NCBI GenBank assembly: GCA_900548215.1
Contig: URJI01000031.1
Location: forward strand, 1 to 27,395
Source of the DNA: an uncultured Coprococcus sp.
GTDB lineage: Bacteria; Bacillota; Clostridia; Lachnospirales; Lachnospiraceae
Direction of reading: 5' to 3'
Length of the DNA stretch: 27,395 nt
Shown here: positions 17,759 to 25,170 of the stretch, in pieces
Layout of the letters: every line of letters begins with the position of its first letter
Numbering within the stretch: position 1 is the first letter of the stretch
Translations under genes and position numbers: made by a program
Notes under the pieces: generated by a model
Databases searched by the model: none
Told to the model about the DNA's origin: nothing
What the model saw: only the letters and a program-made list of their open reading frames with translations

Positions 17759-18063
17759 ATTCCATAATCCTTACGAATGTCAGTAAAGGCCTCTTTAGCA
17801 TTTTTCATCCGTCCAGCCTGCATATCCGCATACCCCTTCTCCAATTCTTCGTTGAACTCTGTCTCTGATAATGTGCTGATGTCAACAGGTCTGTCATATG
17901 GTATTTTTACTTCAAATGGAAGTCCTCTCTGTAAGATAATCTGTTTATAAAACATATTTATAGCACTAGAAGCAGGGATACCCAGTGTAGCCAAGATACT
18001 TTCTGCTTTTTCTTTGACATCTGGTTCAATCCTTACATATAAATTTGCAGATTTTGTAGCCAT
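17755..18063 (-). CDS. Type II antitoxin, RelB/DinJ family
   Basis: 102 residues. The N-terminal ribbon-helix-helix (TKSANLYVRIEPDVKEKAESILATLGIPASSAINMFYKQ) is typical of RelB/DinJ, dimerises and binds DNA. The acidic C-terminal part (SETEFNEELEKGYADMQAGR) would wrap the toxin. Start 18063 is chosen because GGAG lies 9 bases upstream. A nearer-upstream ATG at 18072 would abut the ribosome site. It is expected to repress its own promoter with the toxin as co-repressor, as known for the family. Confidence 0.92.
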   Translation of the reverse strand: MATKSANLYVRIEPDVKEKAESILATLGIPASSAINMFYKQIILQRGLPFEVKIPYDRPVDISTLSETEFNEELEKGYADMQAGRMKNAKEAFTDIRKDYGI

Positions 18064-18106
18064 ATAAAGCATCTCCTTTCATAAGTAGTGTTTCCATCTA
18101 TCCTTA

Positions 18107-18135
18107 ATTATAAGCATATGTCCGCACAACAGCAA
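18107..18135 (-). promoter_or_regulatory. Promoter of the toxin-antitoxin pair
   Basis: TTGCTG (18135-18130), 17-base spacer, perfect TATAAT (18112-18107), about 44 bases before the antitoxin start. It lies in the 74-base gap after the unpaired antitoxin gene, so the pair can be transcribed on its own. Confidence 0.5.
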
Positions 18136-18137
18136 TA

Positions 18138-18422
18138 CTATTTCTTCCTCATATCATCTATCACAACATCAGCATCACGACATTCACCTTTTTCAGCATG
18201 TTGTCTTGACTTCGCCAGTTTGTCTATCATCTGTTCCTCTGTCATTGCCACATATGGATCTGTAACAACCCTTTTTATCTCAAATGGAAATCCATTATTT
18301 GCAACTGCCTGGGTAAGAAAAATTCTTATAGCTGTCGTAGTATCTGTTCCAAGATCATGAAATAATTTATCTGATTTTGACTTAAGATCATTGTCTACCC
18401 TTACCTGTATTGTGCTTGCCAT
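18138..18422 (-). CDS. Unpaired RelB/DinJ-type antitoxin
   Basis: 94 residues. STIQVRVDNDLKSKSDKLFHDLGTDTTTAIRIFLTQAVANNGFPFEI is the ribbon-helix-helix of DinJ antitoxins, and MTEEQMIDKLAKSRQHAEKGE is the C-terminal toxin-binding type region. Start 18422 has AGGAGG 9 bases upstream. An ATG at 18428 is too close to that site. No toxin follows: the next gene is the antitoxin of a complete pair, 74 bases on. It may be an orphan that lost its toxin, or may cross-regulate the neighbouring pair (inference). The two antitoxins are clearly diverged. Confidence 0.88.
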   Translation of the reverse strand: MASTIQVRVDNDLKSKSDKLFHDLGTDTTTAIRIFLTQAVANNGFPFEIKRVVTDPYVAMTEEQMIDKLAKSRQHAEKGECRDADVVIDDMRKK

Positions 18423-18489
18423 TCTCATGCACCTCCTAGTATTAATAATATGCAACTTCACCGCTTCTTTATAAAAAAGAATACTTAAT

Positions 18490-18612
18490 TTATGCCAATT
18501 CAATACAAATGTATTGTTTTAGTAGTGATATTTCATATGCAAACACTATGACATCGGCATCCTTCACATCTTCATATATTTCTATCATGTCATCCTGAAT
18601 GAGATCATAGTT
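18490..18612 (-). pseudogene. Fragment of a flavodoxin / NADPH-dependent FMN reductase gene
   Basis: A 40-codon frame without its own start reads LIQDDMIEIYEDVKDADVIVFA. This matches the 'kDDM.eIYek..eADviVfatPvY' core of iron-sulfur flavoprotein/FMN-reductase-like proteins. The flavin-loop Pro-x-Tyr that should follow is lost, and the frame runs into unrelated sequence and stops. Both flanks of the gene are missing. It marks a deletion or insertion point just upstream of the unpaired antitoxin. Confidence 0.55.
18501..18516. promoter_or_regulatory. 16-bp palindrome upstream of the unpaired antitoxin
   Basis: CAATACA and its complement TGTATTG are separated by two bases. It lies about 80 bases before the antitoxin start, near a weak TTGGCA/TATAAA pair on the minus strand with a long 19-base spacer. 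It is a plausible operator for a ribbon-helix-helix dimer. Confidence 0.4.
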
Positions 18613-18642
18613 TCATTTTCACTCTATATATGATAATATGAT

Positions 18643-18666
18643 TACGGTTAGATATATCTAACCGTA
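18643..18666. promoter_or_regulatory. 24-bp perfect palindrome before the GNAT gene (candidate operator)
   Basis: TACGGTTAGATA (18643-18654) is followed directly by its complement, with no spacer or mismatch. It lies 49 bases before the acetyltransferase ATG, just after a GATAAT -10-like box (18632-18637), so it would cover the transcription start. Size and symmetry suit a MarR/TetR/PadR-type dimer. No such regulator is encoded in the window. Confidence 0.6.
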
Positions 18667-18714
18667 TGGGTGGAATTAGAAATTACAACACAATTATTGA
18701 ACGGAGAAAATACA

Positions 18715-19311
18715 ATGAAGATAACAAAATGGGATGAACAGGCAGCCGAGGATATCGGCCATGCGTTTGGATATTACGACTATGGGCAGGAAACAGGTAT
18801 GGGAGTGTTCTACAGCAGCAAAGAGGCAGTGGCAAATTACATAGCCGGCTACGTCCGTATGGCATTTGAAGGACAAATGCTCTATACGACAAGCGAACGT
18901 GGCGAGGGGTATATCGCCTACACCCTGCCGGGACAGAAAATGAATCTCAAAGCTGGCATGGCTATCCTCAAAGCTCTGTTTCGCAATATGAGCCTTAAAG
19001 AAATGATCCGCATGGGAAAAGCTCTGTCCAAGGGAGGAAAATCCCTTCAGGATCGAATGAAGAAAGAGAAGAAAGATTTTATATTCGTCGGCATGGTCTG
19101 CGTCCGCGAACAATACCAGGGACAGGGATACATGAGAAAAGTTCTGGACATGGCTTTCTCTGAGGGAAACAGGTTGCACGTTCCAGTCATCCTTGAGACG
19201 GATGCCAAGTCAAAGTGCGACAAATATATGCATCTCGGCATGGAGCTTGAGGGTGTGCGCGATATGGGCGCTTATGGTAAATTGTACGATCTAATCAAAT
19301 ATCCTGATTAG
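18715..19311 (+). CDS. GNAT-family N-acetyltransferase
   Basis: 198 residues. The acetyl-CoA pyrophosphate loop is in VCVREQYQGQGYMRKVLD (about 127-145), the classic Q-x-x-G-x-G motif A. It is followed by VPVILETDAKSKCDKYMHLGMELEGV, the C-terminal strand, with the 'y..lGFe' type signature. The N-terminal half carries FGYYDYGQETGMGVFYSSKEAVANYI, as in acetyltransferases of unknown small-molecule substrate. Start 18715 is chosen because GGAG lies 8 bases upstream. A GTG at 18670 would add 15 residues but has no ribosome site and lies next to the palindrome. The gene is monocistronic with a strong terminator. Substrate unknown. Confidence 0.88.
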   Translation: MKITKWDEQAAEDIGHAFGYYDYGQETGMGVFYSSKEAVANYIAGYVRMAFEGQMLYTTSERGEGYIAYTLPGQKMNLKAGMAILKALFRNMSLKEMIRMGKALSKGGKSLQDRMKKEKKDFIFVGMVCVREQYQGQGYMRKVLDMAFSEGNRLHVPVILETDAKSKCDKYMHLGMELEGVRDMGAYGKLYDLIKYPD

Positions 19312-19360
19312 GGAACAAAGAGCAGCACGCTTTAGCTCGTTGCTGATGTAAATTAAAAAT

Positions 19361-19419
19361 GTCAGATAGATATGAGTCCAAAACCATTGCTCATATTTAT
19401 CTGACGTTTTTATTTTTTT
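19361..19419 (+). terminator. Terminator of the GNAT gene
   Basis: GTCAGATAGATATGAG (19361-19376) pairs with CTCATATTTATCTGAC (19390-19405), 15 Watson-Crick pairs plus one G-T. A long T-rich run follows (19407-19419). Confidence 0.9.
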
Positions 19420-19430
19420 CTTTTTTTCTT

Positions 19431-19605
19431 TTTGACTTAATCCAACTCTTCTGTGCATAAAATTTTCACTTATTTAATAAAAATCTTCGAAAAGATACAA
19501 ACTTTCGATTTTCTGTATCCTTTGCGCATTTTTCGTCAGAAAAAAGAAAGTTTTTTATCTTTTTAGGATAAGTCGAATTTTTCTACCCCAATATCACCAT
19601 TTCCC
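19431..19605 (+). repeat. AT-rich intergenic element, copy A
   Basis: It shares with the element at 21275-21469, in the same order and orientation: TTTGACTTA, A.AAAATT.TCACTTAT, TCGAAAAGATACA, TGTATC.TTT, and CACC/CCCC..ATAT.ACCATTT. The paired AAAAGATACA/TGTATC arms suggest a conserved hairpin, weaker here than in copy B. It lies between the GNAT terminator and the CoA-transferase promoter. No gene or remnant was recognised in 19420-19701. Confidence 0.5.
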
Positions 19606-19617
19606 TTAATAATCTTC

Positions 19618-19645
19618 TTGACATCTCATCCTCAAAAGATAAAAA
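19618..19645 (+). promoter_or_regulatory. Promoter of the propionate-type CoA-transferase gene
   Basis: A perfect TTGACA (19618-19623) is followed after 16 bases by TAAAAA (19640-19645), a weak -10. The leader would be about 50 bases. Confidence 0.45.
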
Positions 19646-19701
19646 TAACAAGTGACTGACTAAAATTCAGCAAAGGATTCTATAGATACGAGGTTAGACA
19701 A

Positions 19702-21228
19702 ATGTACCAGATAATGACAGCCGACGAGGCAATGGATCTTATAAATGACGGAGATGTGATCGCACTCAACTCATTTCTCGGCATAGATATTCCAATCGAG
19801 CTTCACGAGGCATTATATAAAAGATACCAGAGGACAGGTTCGCCGAAGCACCTCATCGCTATATCAAGCGCGGGCTTTGGTGCGTGGGATGAGAACAAGG
19901 CGGCAGAGGGATACATAAGAGACGGCGCCGTTGACAAGATCATCTGCGGACATTTCGGCGCCATGTACAGCACCAAGAAGCTTGTCCTTGAGGACAGATT
20001 TGAGGCATACAATCTCCCACTCGGCTGTATCTCACACGCAATACGTGCACAGGCCGGCGGACTTCCGGGAGCACTCTCCAAGGTCGGGCTAGATATATTT
20101 GTCGATCCGAGACTTGAGGGGCCGGGAATCAACAACATATCAAAAGACGACTCACTTGTAAAATACGTTGAGCTTGACGGTGAGGAATTCCTCTACTACA
20201 AGCTGCCGCTTATCAACGTGGCTATCATCAAGGGAACTGCTGCCGACCGCAAGGGCAACATCTCATTTGAGGATCTGTTTACCGCAGGAGATGCGCTGTC
20301 CATCTGTCAGGCTGTAAAGGCAAATGGCGGAAAGGTCATCGTGCAGGTTGACAGACTTGTGGCAAGGCCATCAAGACCTCACAATACCATCATTCCGGGA
20401 TGTCTGGTTGACGCTATCGTTGAGATACCGCCGGAGCCAAGACACGCATCATACGAATCCCTGACAGGAAGTTTTGAGATTCCATATTCACAGTGGCAGG
20501 ACTGGGCTGAGATGCTTTCCGGTCGTACCAAGACAAAGAATGTCGTCAATACAAGCGCAGAGATCATTGGAAGAAGGGCCGCTCTGGAATTGAAACCGGA
20601 CGATATAGTCAACATAGGTGTTGGAATTCCGGAGACTGTATCCAAGTATGCCAGAGAGAACGGTATTCTGGACAAGATAACCCTGACCGTAGAATCCGGA
20701 GGTGTAGGAGGATTTCCTGCATCGGGCAAGGTGTTCGGCGCTGTTATCGGCGCAGACTCCATATATGACATGGCAAACCAATTTGATCTCTACAACAATG
20801 GAGGTCTTGATATCTGTTTCATGGGCGGGATCGAGGTTGACAGGTTCGGGAATGTAAATGCCCACAAGGGACCTGGCGCATTTGCCGGTGTAGGCGGATT
20901 TGCAAATATCACCGCCAAGACAGCAACTGTTGTGTTCTGTCTCACATTTGATACGAAGGGGCTTGCCGTGGAAGACAATGACGGCATCGTGACCATCAAA
21001 AACGAGGGAAGCATTCCTAAGTTCGTAAACGATGTCAGAAGCATCAGTTTCTCAGGAAAACGTGCGCTGGCAAACAGGCAGAGGGTTATATACGTCACAG
21101 AACGATGCGTATTTGAGCTCACTGAAAATGGGCTCAAACTCATAGAAGTGTACCCGGGAATTGATCTTGAACATGACATTCTAAGCAAGCTTCCTTTCAA
21201 GGTTGAGGTGGATGAAAGGCTGAGATAG
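19702..21228 (+). CDS. Acyl-CoA:acetate/propionate CoA-transferase (family I, Pct-like)
   Basis: 508 residues, with the two halves (alpha- and beta-like) of family I CoA-transferases fused in one chain as in propionate CoA-transferase and SCOT. It moves CoA between an acyl-CoA and a short carboxylate through a glutamyl-CoA thioester. The catalytic Glu is Glu331 in TVESGGVGGFPA. GIGVGIPETV-type and GGIEVDRFGNVN segments belong to the beta half, and the alpha half carries GHFGAMYSTKKL. The start has GAGG 8 bases upstream. The gene is transcribed alone and ends in a strong terminator. Preferred acyl group (propionyl, lactyl, acetoacetyl, butyryl) cannot be read from the sequence. Together with the second CoA-transferase gene facing it, a fermentative acid-forming role is likely. 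Confidence 0.92.
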   Translation: MYQIMTADEAMDLINDGDVIALNSFLGIDIPIELHEALYKRYQRTGSPKHLIAISSAGFGAWDENKAAEGYIRDGAVDKIICGHFGAMYSTKKLVLEDRFEAYNLPLGCISHAIRAQAGGLPGALSKVGLDIFVDPRLEGPGINNISKDDSLVKYVELDGEEFLYYKLPLINVAIIKGTAADRKGNISFEDLFTAGDALSICQAVKANGGKVIVQVDRLVARPSRPHNTIIPGCLVDAIVEIPPEPRHASYESLTGSFEIPYSQWQDWAEMLSGRTKTKNVVNTSAEIIGRRAALELKPDDIVNIGVGIPETVSKYARENGILDKITLTVESGGVGGFPASGKVFGAVIGADSIYDMANQFDLYNNGGLDICFMGGIEVDRFGNVNAHKGPGAFAGVGGFANITAKTATVVFCLTFDTKGLAVEDNDGIVTIKNEGSIPKFVNDVRSISFSGKRALANRQRVIYVTERCVFELTENGLKLIEVYPGIDLEHDILSKLPFKVEVDERLR

Positions 21229-21274
21229 CTCCAACTTCTTCGCTGATGTTTGTTGAACAAACCATTTGACTTAT

Positions 21275-21469
21275 TCATAAGCGACAACTCGTTAGCGGAT
21301 TTTATCTTTTTTCAAATTCTCAGCTATTTAGAGCACAAAATTATCACTTATGTGCAAAAAAGTCTCGAAAAGATACATGGTTGCAAATTTTTGTATCTTT
21401 TTGAGACTTTTTCCATTGCAGGTGATATTTTTTTATATTTTCACCCTAATATAACCATTTGGGTGAAAA
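21275..21469 (+). repeat. AT-rich intergenic element, copy B
   Basis: Second copy of the element before the CoA-transferase, in the same orientation. It is longer by an inserted stretch after TTTGACTTA and has much better hairpins: GTCTCGAAAAGATACA with its partner, and TTTTCACCC (21438-21446) with GGGTGAAAA (21461-21469). The two copies bracket the CoA-transferase gene. Confidence 0.5.
21362..21412 (+). terminator. Terminator of the propionate-type CoA-transferase gene
   Basis: GTCTCGAAAAGATACA (21362-21377) pairs with TGTATCTTTTTGAGAC (21392-21407), 16 pairs with one G-T, followed by TTTTT. It lies within intergenic copy B, about 130 bases past the stop. Confidence 0.85.
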
Positions 21470-21518
21470 CATAAAACCTTTAAGTCCACTTACATAATTT
21501 AGCCATGAAACAACTCCT

Positions 21519-22439
21519 CTACTTCCCCACCAGCTCCACGCACACAATCTCTGGATAGTTAAACAGCCTCACCGGAATCACACTGTTGCCAAGGCCTCGG
21601 CTGACTATCATCTCTGTGCCGTCCATATAGTATTCACCTGCTGTATATTCTGGAAGAAATCCCTGATCCGGAGCCACTATCCCGCCGACAAACGGCAGTC
21701 TGAACTGTCCGCCGTGGGCATGTCCGGAAAGCACAAGATCAACACCGGTGCCGGCATACCTGGCAAGGTATTGTGGCTCATGTGCAAGAACGACCGTGAG
21801 CTCTTTTTCCCCAGAGTCTTCATTATCAGCGGTCTCTTCCTTCTGTTCAGCTTGATCATTCCTAATACTTTCATCACTAAGCAATGCCTCCAGTGTCCCA
21901 TCCGCAAGACTTTTATCGTCCAGCCCAACCAGCCTGAACTTTGCATCACCCATGGATATCTCCACAACCTGATCATCCAGAATAACCACCCCGGCACCTA
22001 TAAGCCCATCCATAAGCTCGTCATATTCAGATTTCTCAAGCCAATATTCATGATTGCCTGTGACATAGTATACCGGACATATTTTCACGATCTCGTCCAC
22101 AAATTGGACTGCTCGGTCTACATCTGTGTGATTTGAGTCCACAAGATCTCCGGTCAGGACGATCATATCAGGTTCACATTCTCTTATCCTGTCCACCAGT
22201 TTCTGGTTTTTCTTGCCAAACTTTGCATTGTGCAGATCCGATATCTGGACTATGCGATATCCCTCAAGATCTGCGCCAAGCTGCTCTGCCGCATATGTAT
22301 AATGTGTGGTTTCAAGGTGTTTGTTCTGAAAATTGCAGAACAATATTATGACAATAACTATGCTCAGAGTAATTGCCAATTTTATATATTTCTGCTTTTT
22401 CGTATTTCTACTTTTTTGTTTTTTAGATTTTCCTTTCAT
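21519..22439 (-). CDS. Membrane-anchored calcineurin-like metallophosphoesterase (YkuE/YaeI type)
   Basis: 306 residues. A Lys-rich start (MKGKSKKQKSRNTKKQK) and one TM segment (about 19-36) anchor it with the catalytic domain outside. Metal-binding motifs are complete: ISDLH, LTGDLVDS, TGNHEY, LAHEP and GHAHGGQ. The family hydrolyses phosphodiester or phosphomonoester bonds, and some relatives act on lipid-linked substrates. An acidic Glu/Asp/Lys insert (NDQAEQKEETADNEDSGEKE) lies before the fifth strand. The start is uncertain: ATG 22439 has GTGGGG 6 bases upstream, while ATG 22466 and GTG 22493 would lengthen the N-terminus by 9 or 18 residues. It is the last gene of the CoA-transferase operon. 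Confidence 0.9.
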   Translation of the reverse strand: MKGKSKKQKSRNTKKQKYIKLAITLSIVIVIILFCNFQNKHLETTHYTYAAEQLGADLEGYRIVQISDLHNAKFGKKNQKLVDRIRECEPDMIVLTGDLVDSNHTDVDRAVQFVDEIVKICPVYYVTGNHEYWLEKSEYDELMDGLIGAGVVILDDQVVEISMGDAKFRLVGLDDKSLADGTLEALLSDESIRNDQAEQKEETADNEDSGEKELTVVLAHEPQYLARYAGTGVDLVLSGHAHGGQFRLPFVGGIVAPDQGFLPEYTAGEYYMDGTEMIVSRGLGNSVIPVRLFNYPEIVCVELVGK

Positions 22440-22521
22440 TCGCAGCCCCACTTTTAAATTCCCCATTTCCCCTGTTTCTGAGTACCAGCCCACATAAAAT
22501 TTTACACATAATCAGATGCGT

Positions 22522-23040
22522 CTATAGTTTCATCTGTTTCTTCACCATTTGAAGAACACGCAGCTCCCTCTTTATCATAACCTCATCGAAATAATTCTCA
22601 CTGTGATACTCGTCATTTGCACATATCGCCTCATCGATTGGCAAGACTCTTAGCACAAATCCCGCCTCTCGCTCATATTCATCAAGTTCCTGTCCTATAT
22701 TCGCAGCTTCAACATCACATATATAATAAAAGTTTTCCTGCTCAAATATCGTATTCTCCGATTTATCACTCTTCTGTCTTCGAAGTACACTTCCAAATTC
22801 TCTTATGCTATCAGGGATGACCACAAGCCCGGTCTCCTCGCGGACCTCACGGACAAGAGCTGCCTTTTTGTCCTCTCCGCCTTGAATACCGCCACCCGGA
22901 AATTTGTAATAATGCTCCCGCCCACTGTAGACAAGGGCTATTCTATCTCCTTGCAGGATGATTCCACGTGCCGACGGTCTGCGGTATACATTATAGCCCG
23001 CTTCGTAGTCCTTTATGTCTATGTCAAATAACCTTCTCAT
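22522..23040 (-). CDS. Nudix hydrolase
   Basis: 172 residues. The complete Nudix box GGIQGGEDKKAALVREVREETGL (about 50-72) has the G-x5-E-x7-REUxEExGU pattern that binds Mg2+ and cuts a nucleoside diphosphate linked to another group. The domain is preceded by RRPSARGIILQGDRIALVYS, the usual first strands, and followed by a C-terminal helix. The ATG overlaps the stop of the CoA-transferase by four bases, so the two are translationally coupled. CoA-cleaving Nudix enzymes exist, which would fit the context, but no CoA-specific motif was recognised. Substrate unknown. Confidence 0.92.
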   Translation of the reverse strand: MRRLFDIDIKDYEAGYNVYRRPSARGIILQGDRIALVYSGREHYYKFPGGGIQGGEDKKAALVREVREETGLVVIPDSIREFGSVLRRQKSDKSENTIFEQENFYYICDVEAANIGQELDEYEREAGFVLRVLPIDEAICANDEYHSENYFDEVMIKRELRVLQMVKKQMKL

Positions 23041-24374
23041 CTCTTATTCGACCTCCGCCAGATCTTCCTCTCCTGAGCCTCTTTTATCAGCATGTCCCGG
23101 AAATCAGGATGGGCTATGGATATCAGTGCCTCAGCTCTCTCCCATGTGGATCGTCCTTCAAGGTTTATCACGCCGTACTCTGTCGCCAGAAAGTACACCT
23201 GACTTCTCGGCGAGGTGATGATATCTCCGTTGAACTGCGGTTTTACCCTGGAATGCTTCACCCCATTTCTGTCGGTGTGTGTGGAACTCATGCAGATAAA
23301 CGCCTTGCCGCCACGGGAGCCCGAGGCACCGATAAGGAAATCGAGCTGTCCACCGGTTCCGCTGATCTGGCGTGAACCACTGCTCTCCGCCGCAACCTGT
23401 CCGTACAAATCCACCGCCACGCAGCTGTTTATGGATACCATGTTGTCTATCTGCGATATGACATACGGTCTGTTCACGTACTCGAGTGGATATGCAGCGA
23501 TTCCAGGATTGTCGTCCAGCCACTCATACAGCTCATTTGAACCGATGGCACAGCCAAATACGCCTTTCCCACGATCTATGTTCTTGTATTTATTTGTCAG
23601 CTTGCCCGCCTTGTACAGGGCCAGATATGCATCCGAGCAGAGCTCCGTGTGCATGGCAAGATCCTTTAGATCCGACTGAGCCAGCATCTCACCTACCGCA
23701 TTTGGCATTCCTCCGATACCGAGCTGCAGTGTTGAACCATCTACTATATATGGAATGAGCAGCTCCGCTATCTTCCGGTCAACTTCCCGCGGTGCCTGTG
23801 TTTTCACATCTGCAAATGGTTCGTGCTCCCCCTCCACGATCATATCCACATCCGATATGTGAATACACTCGTCATATCCACCGCGTATCTTAGGCATGTG
23901 CTCATTCACCTCAACTATCACGATGTCCGCCTTCCTGGCAATAGGGGCAGCTACACCGGTATTCACCGAGAAGTTAAAATAACCATGCTTGTCCATAGGT
24001 CCCACCGACACCATGACCACATTCACATGGAGGAAATACTCATAATAAGCCGCATTGTTGTGGAACACCATAGGTATATAGTAGCATTTTCCCTCATCGC
24101 ACAGCTTTCTCTCGTACTGCGAACAGTGCCAGCTATGATACACAAAATGCTCCTGACTGTCATCGCACTCTGCAACCTCTATAGGCCCAGCCATCAGATT
24201 GCCCCTGATCTTCACATCGTGCAGCTCATCTCTCCGCTTTGCCAGTGCTCTGTCAAGTAGTACAGGTTTTCCAAGGGACGATGTGTAATCGACCCAGTCT
24301 CCATCCTTGACACACTCCACCGCAGCCTCCGGTGTACGCAGCTTTTCTCTATACATTTGCTGAAAATCGAACAT
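23037..24374 (-). CDS. Acetyl-CoA hydrolase/transferase family: butyryl- or 4-hydroxybutyrate-CoA:acetate CoA-transferase
   Basis: 445 residues, the length of the butyryl-CoA:acetate and 4-hydroxybutyrate CoA-transferases. The chain carries DGDWVDYTSSLGKP near the N-terminus, GPMDKHGYFNFSVN (about 125-138), LGIGGMPNAVGEML (about 218-231) and MHTELCSDAYLALY with the likely catalytic Glu244. SSTHTDRNGVKHSRV and TEYGVINLEGRS lie near the C-terminus. Known members transfer CoA from butyryl-CoA to acetate, the last step of butyrate formation in many Lachnospiraceae, or act on 4-hydroxybutyrate. Short motifs do not settle which. GGGGG lies 6 bases before the ATG. It is the first gene of the operon with Nudix and phosphoesterase genes. 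Confidence 0.92.
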   Translation of the reverse strand: MFDFQQMYREKLRTPEAAVECVKDGDWVDYTSSLGKPVLLDRALAKRRDELHDVKIRGNLMAGPIEVAECDDSQEHFVYHSWHCSQYERKLCDEGKCYYIPMVFHNNAAYYEYFLHVNVVMVSVGPMDKHGYFNFSVNTGVAAPIARKADIVIVEVNEHMPKIRGGYDECIHISDVDMIVEGEHEPFADVKTQAPREVDRKIAELLIPYIVDGSTLQLGIGGMPNAVGEMLAQSDLKDLAMHTELCSDAYLALYKAGKLTNKYKNIDRGKGVFGCAIGSNELYEWLDDNPGIAAYPLEYVNRPYVISQIDNMVSINSCVAVDLYGQVAAESSGSRQISGTGGQLDFLIGASGSRGGKAFICMSSTHTDRNGVKHSRVKPQFNGDIITSPRSQVYFLATEYGVINLEGRSTWERAEALISIAHPDFRDMLIKEAQERKIWRRSNKR

Positions 24375-24436
24375 ATAAATCCCCCTTTATTGAATAACGT
24401 TTCACCGATTGTCCTCCATCACCAGTCTCTATCACC

Positions 24437-24465
24437 ATTATCAAATAAATCAAGTGCCATTTCAA
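24437..24465 (-). promoter_or_regulatory. Promoter of the CoA-transferase/Nudix/phosphoesterase operon
   Basis: TTGAAA (24465-24460), 17-base spacer, GATAAT (24442-24437), about 63 bases before the ATG. The rest of the 316-base gap 24375-24690 holds only the hsp20 terminator. Confidence 0.55.
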
Positions 24466-24596
24466 CATTTTTAGAGATATTCTGTGTAAATATCAATGAA
24501 AAAGTTTACCAACATTTACAATATTCCAGCCAAAATAGTCATAATATTTTTCCACTTTCACTGGAACAATGCTCATTTGCATCTAATTACAAAACG

Positions 24597-24645
24597 CAAA
24601 AGAGCCCCCCGCATACCTGCACCTTGCAGATACACGGAGGGCTCT
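24597..24645 (-). terminator. Terminator of hsp20
   Basis: Arms 24601-24620 and 24626-24645 pair around a 5-base loop with a few mismatches (AGAGCCC outer, CTGC inner). TTTGCGTTTT follows on the minus strand. Its inner part is shared with the terminator of the 41-residue gene. Confidence 0.85.
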
Positions 24646-24690
24646 ACGAATATTAGTCATCTGTTATTAAGTAATTACGCATTTCTTACA

Positions 24691-25170
24691 TTATTCGATT
24701 GCGATGTAATTACTCTTCTCTACTTTCTTCTGCTCTTCCTTCTTCGGAATCGACAGCTTCAGTACGCCATGCTCATACTTTGCATGAATGTCTTCCTGGG
24801 TAATTCCCTCTCCGACATAAAAGCTTCTGCTCATGCTGCCGGCATAACGCTCACGCCTGATATACTTGCCGCTCTTCTTGTCCTTCTCATCCTTATCCAG
24901 ACCCTTTGCAGCCTCAATTGTCAGGTAACCATCAGCAAGCTGAACCTTTACTTCATCTTTCTTGAATCCAGGCAGATCCATATCTACTTCATATGAATCG
25001 TCCGTCTCACGGACATCAGTCTTCATCATGTTCTTTGCATGCTTACCATACAGCGCACGCTCGGTAGGTGCTAACGCTTTACTAAACTCCTTGTCAAAAT
25101 CCCTTCCAAATGGGAAATAGTCATTCATCCAATCATCAAATAAATCTTCTCCAAAAATACTAGGTAACAT
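24691..25170 (-). CDS. Small heat-shock protein, Hsp20/alpha-crystallin family
   Basis: 159 residues, an ATP-independent holdase that keeps unfolding proteins soluble and forms oligomers. The N-terminal arm (MLPSIFGEDLFDDWMNDYFPF) is followed by an alpha-crystallin domain from about residue 48 (MKTDVRETDDSYEVDMDLPGFKK) to about 145. It carries GSMSRSFYVGEGI and YEHGVLKLSIPKK, the A-x-x-x-GVL strand. The C-terminal I-x-I motif (YIAIE) is at the very end. It matches the Hsp18 type of clostridia. AAAGGAG precedes the ATG. Expression should be controlled by HrcA through the CIRCE element. The leader is about 160 bases, long for this gene. The gene is monocistronic. Confidence 0.95.
   Translation of the reverse strand: MLPSIFGEDLFDDWMNDYFPFGRDFDKEFSKALAPTERALYGKHAKNMMKTDVRETDDSYEVDMDLPGFKKDEVKVQLADGYLTIEAAKGLDKDEKDKKSGKYIRRERYAGSMSRSFYVGEGITQEDIHAKYEHGVLKLSIPKKEEQKKVEKSNYIAIE

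Noticed and set aside
18064..18137. Toxin remnant between the two antitoxin genes
   Set aside because: Only 74 bases, occupied by a promoter and the ribosome site, with no RelE/ParE-like residues in any frame.
21438..21469. TTTTCACCC/GGGTGAAAA hairpin as terminator of the phosphoesterase operon
   Set aside because: On the minus strand it is followed by A-rich, not T-rich, sequence. No convincing terminator for that operon was found.
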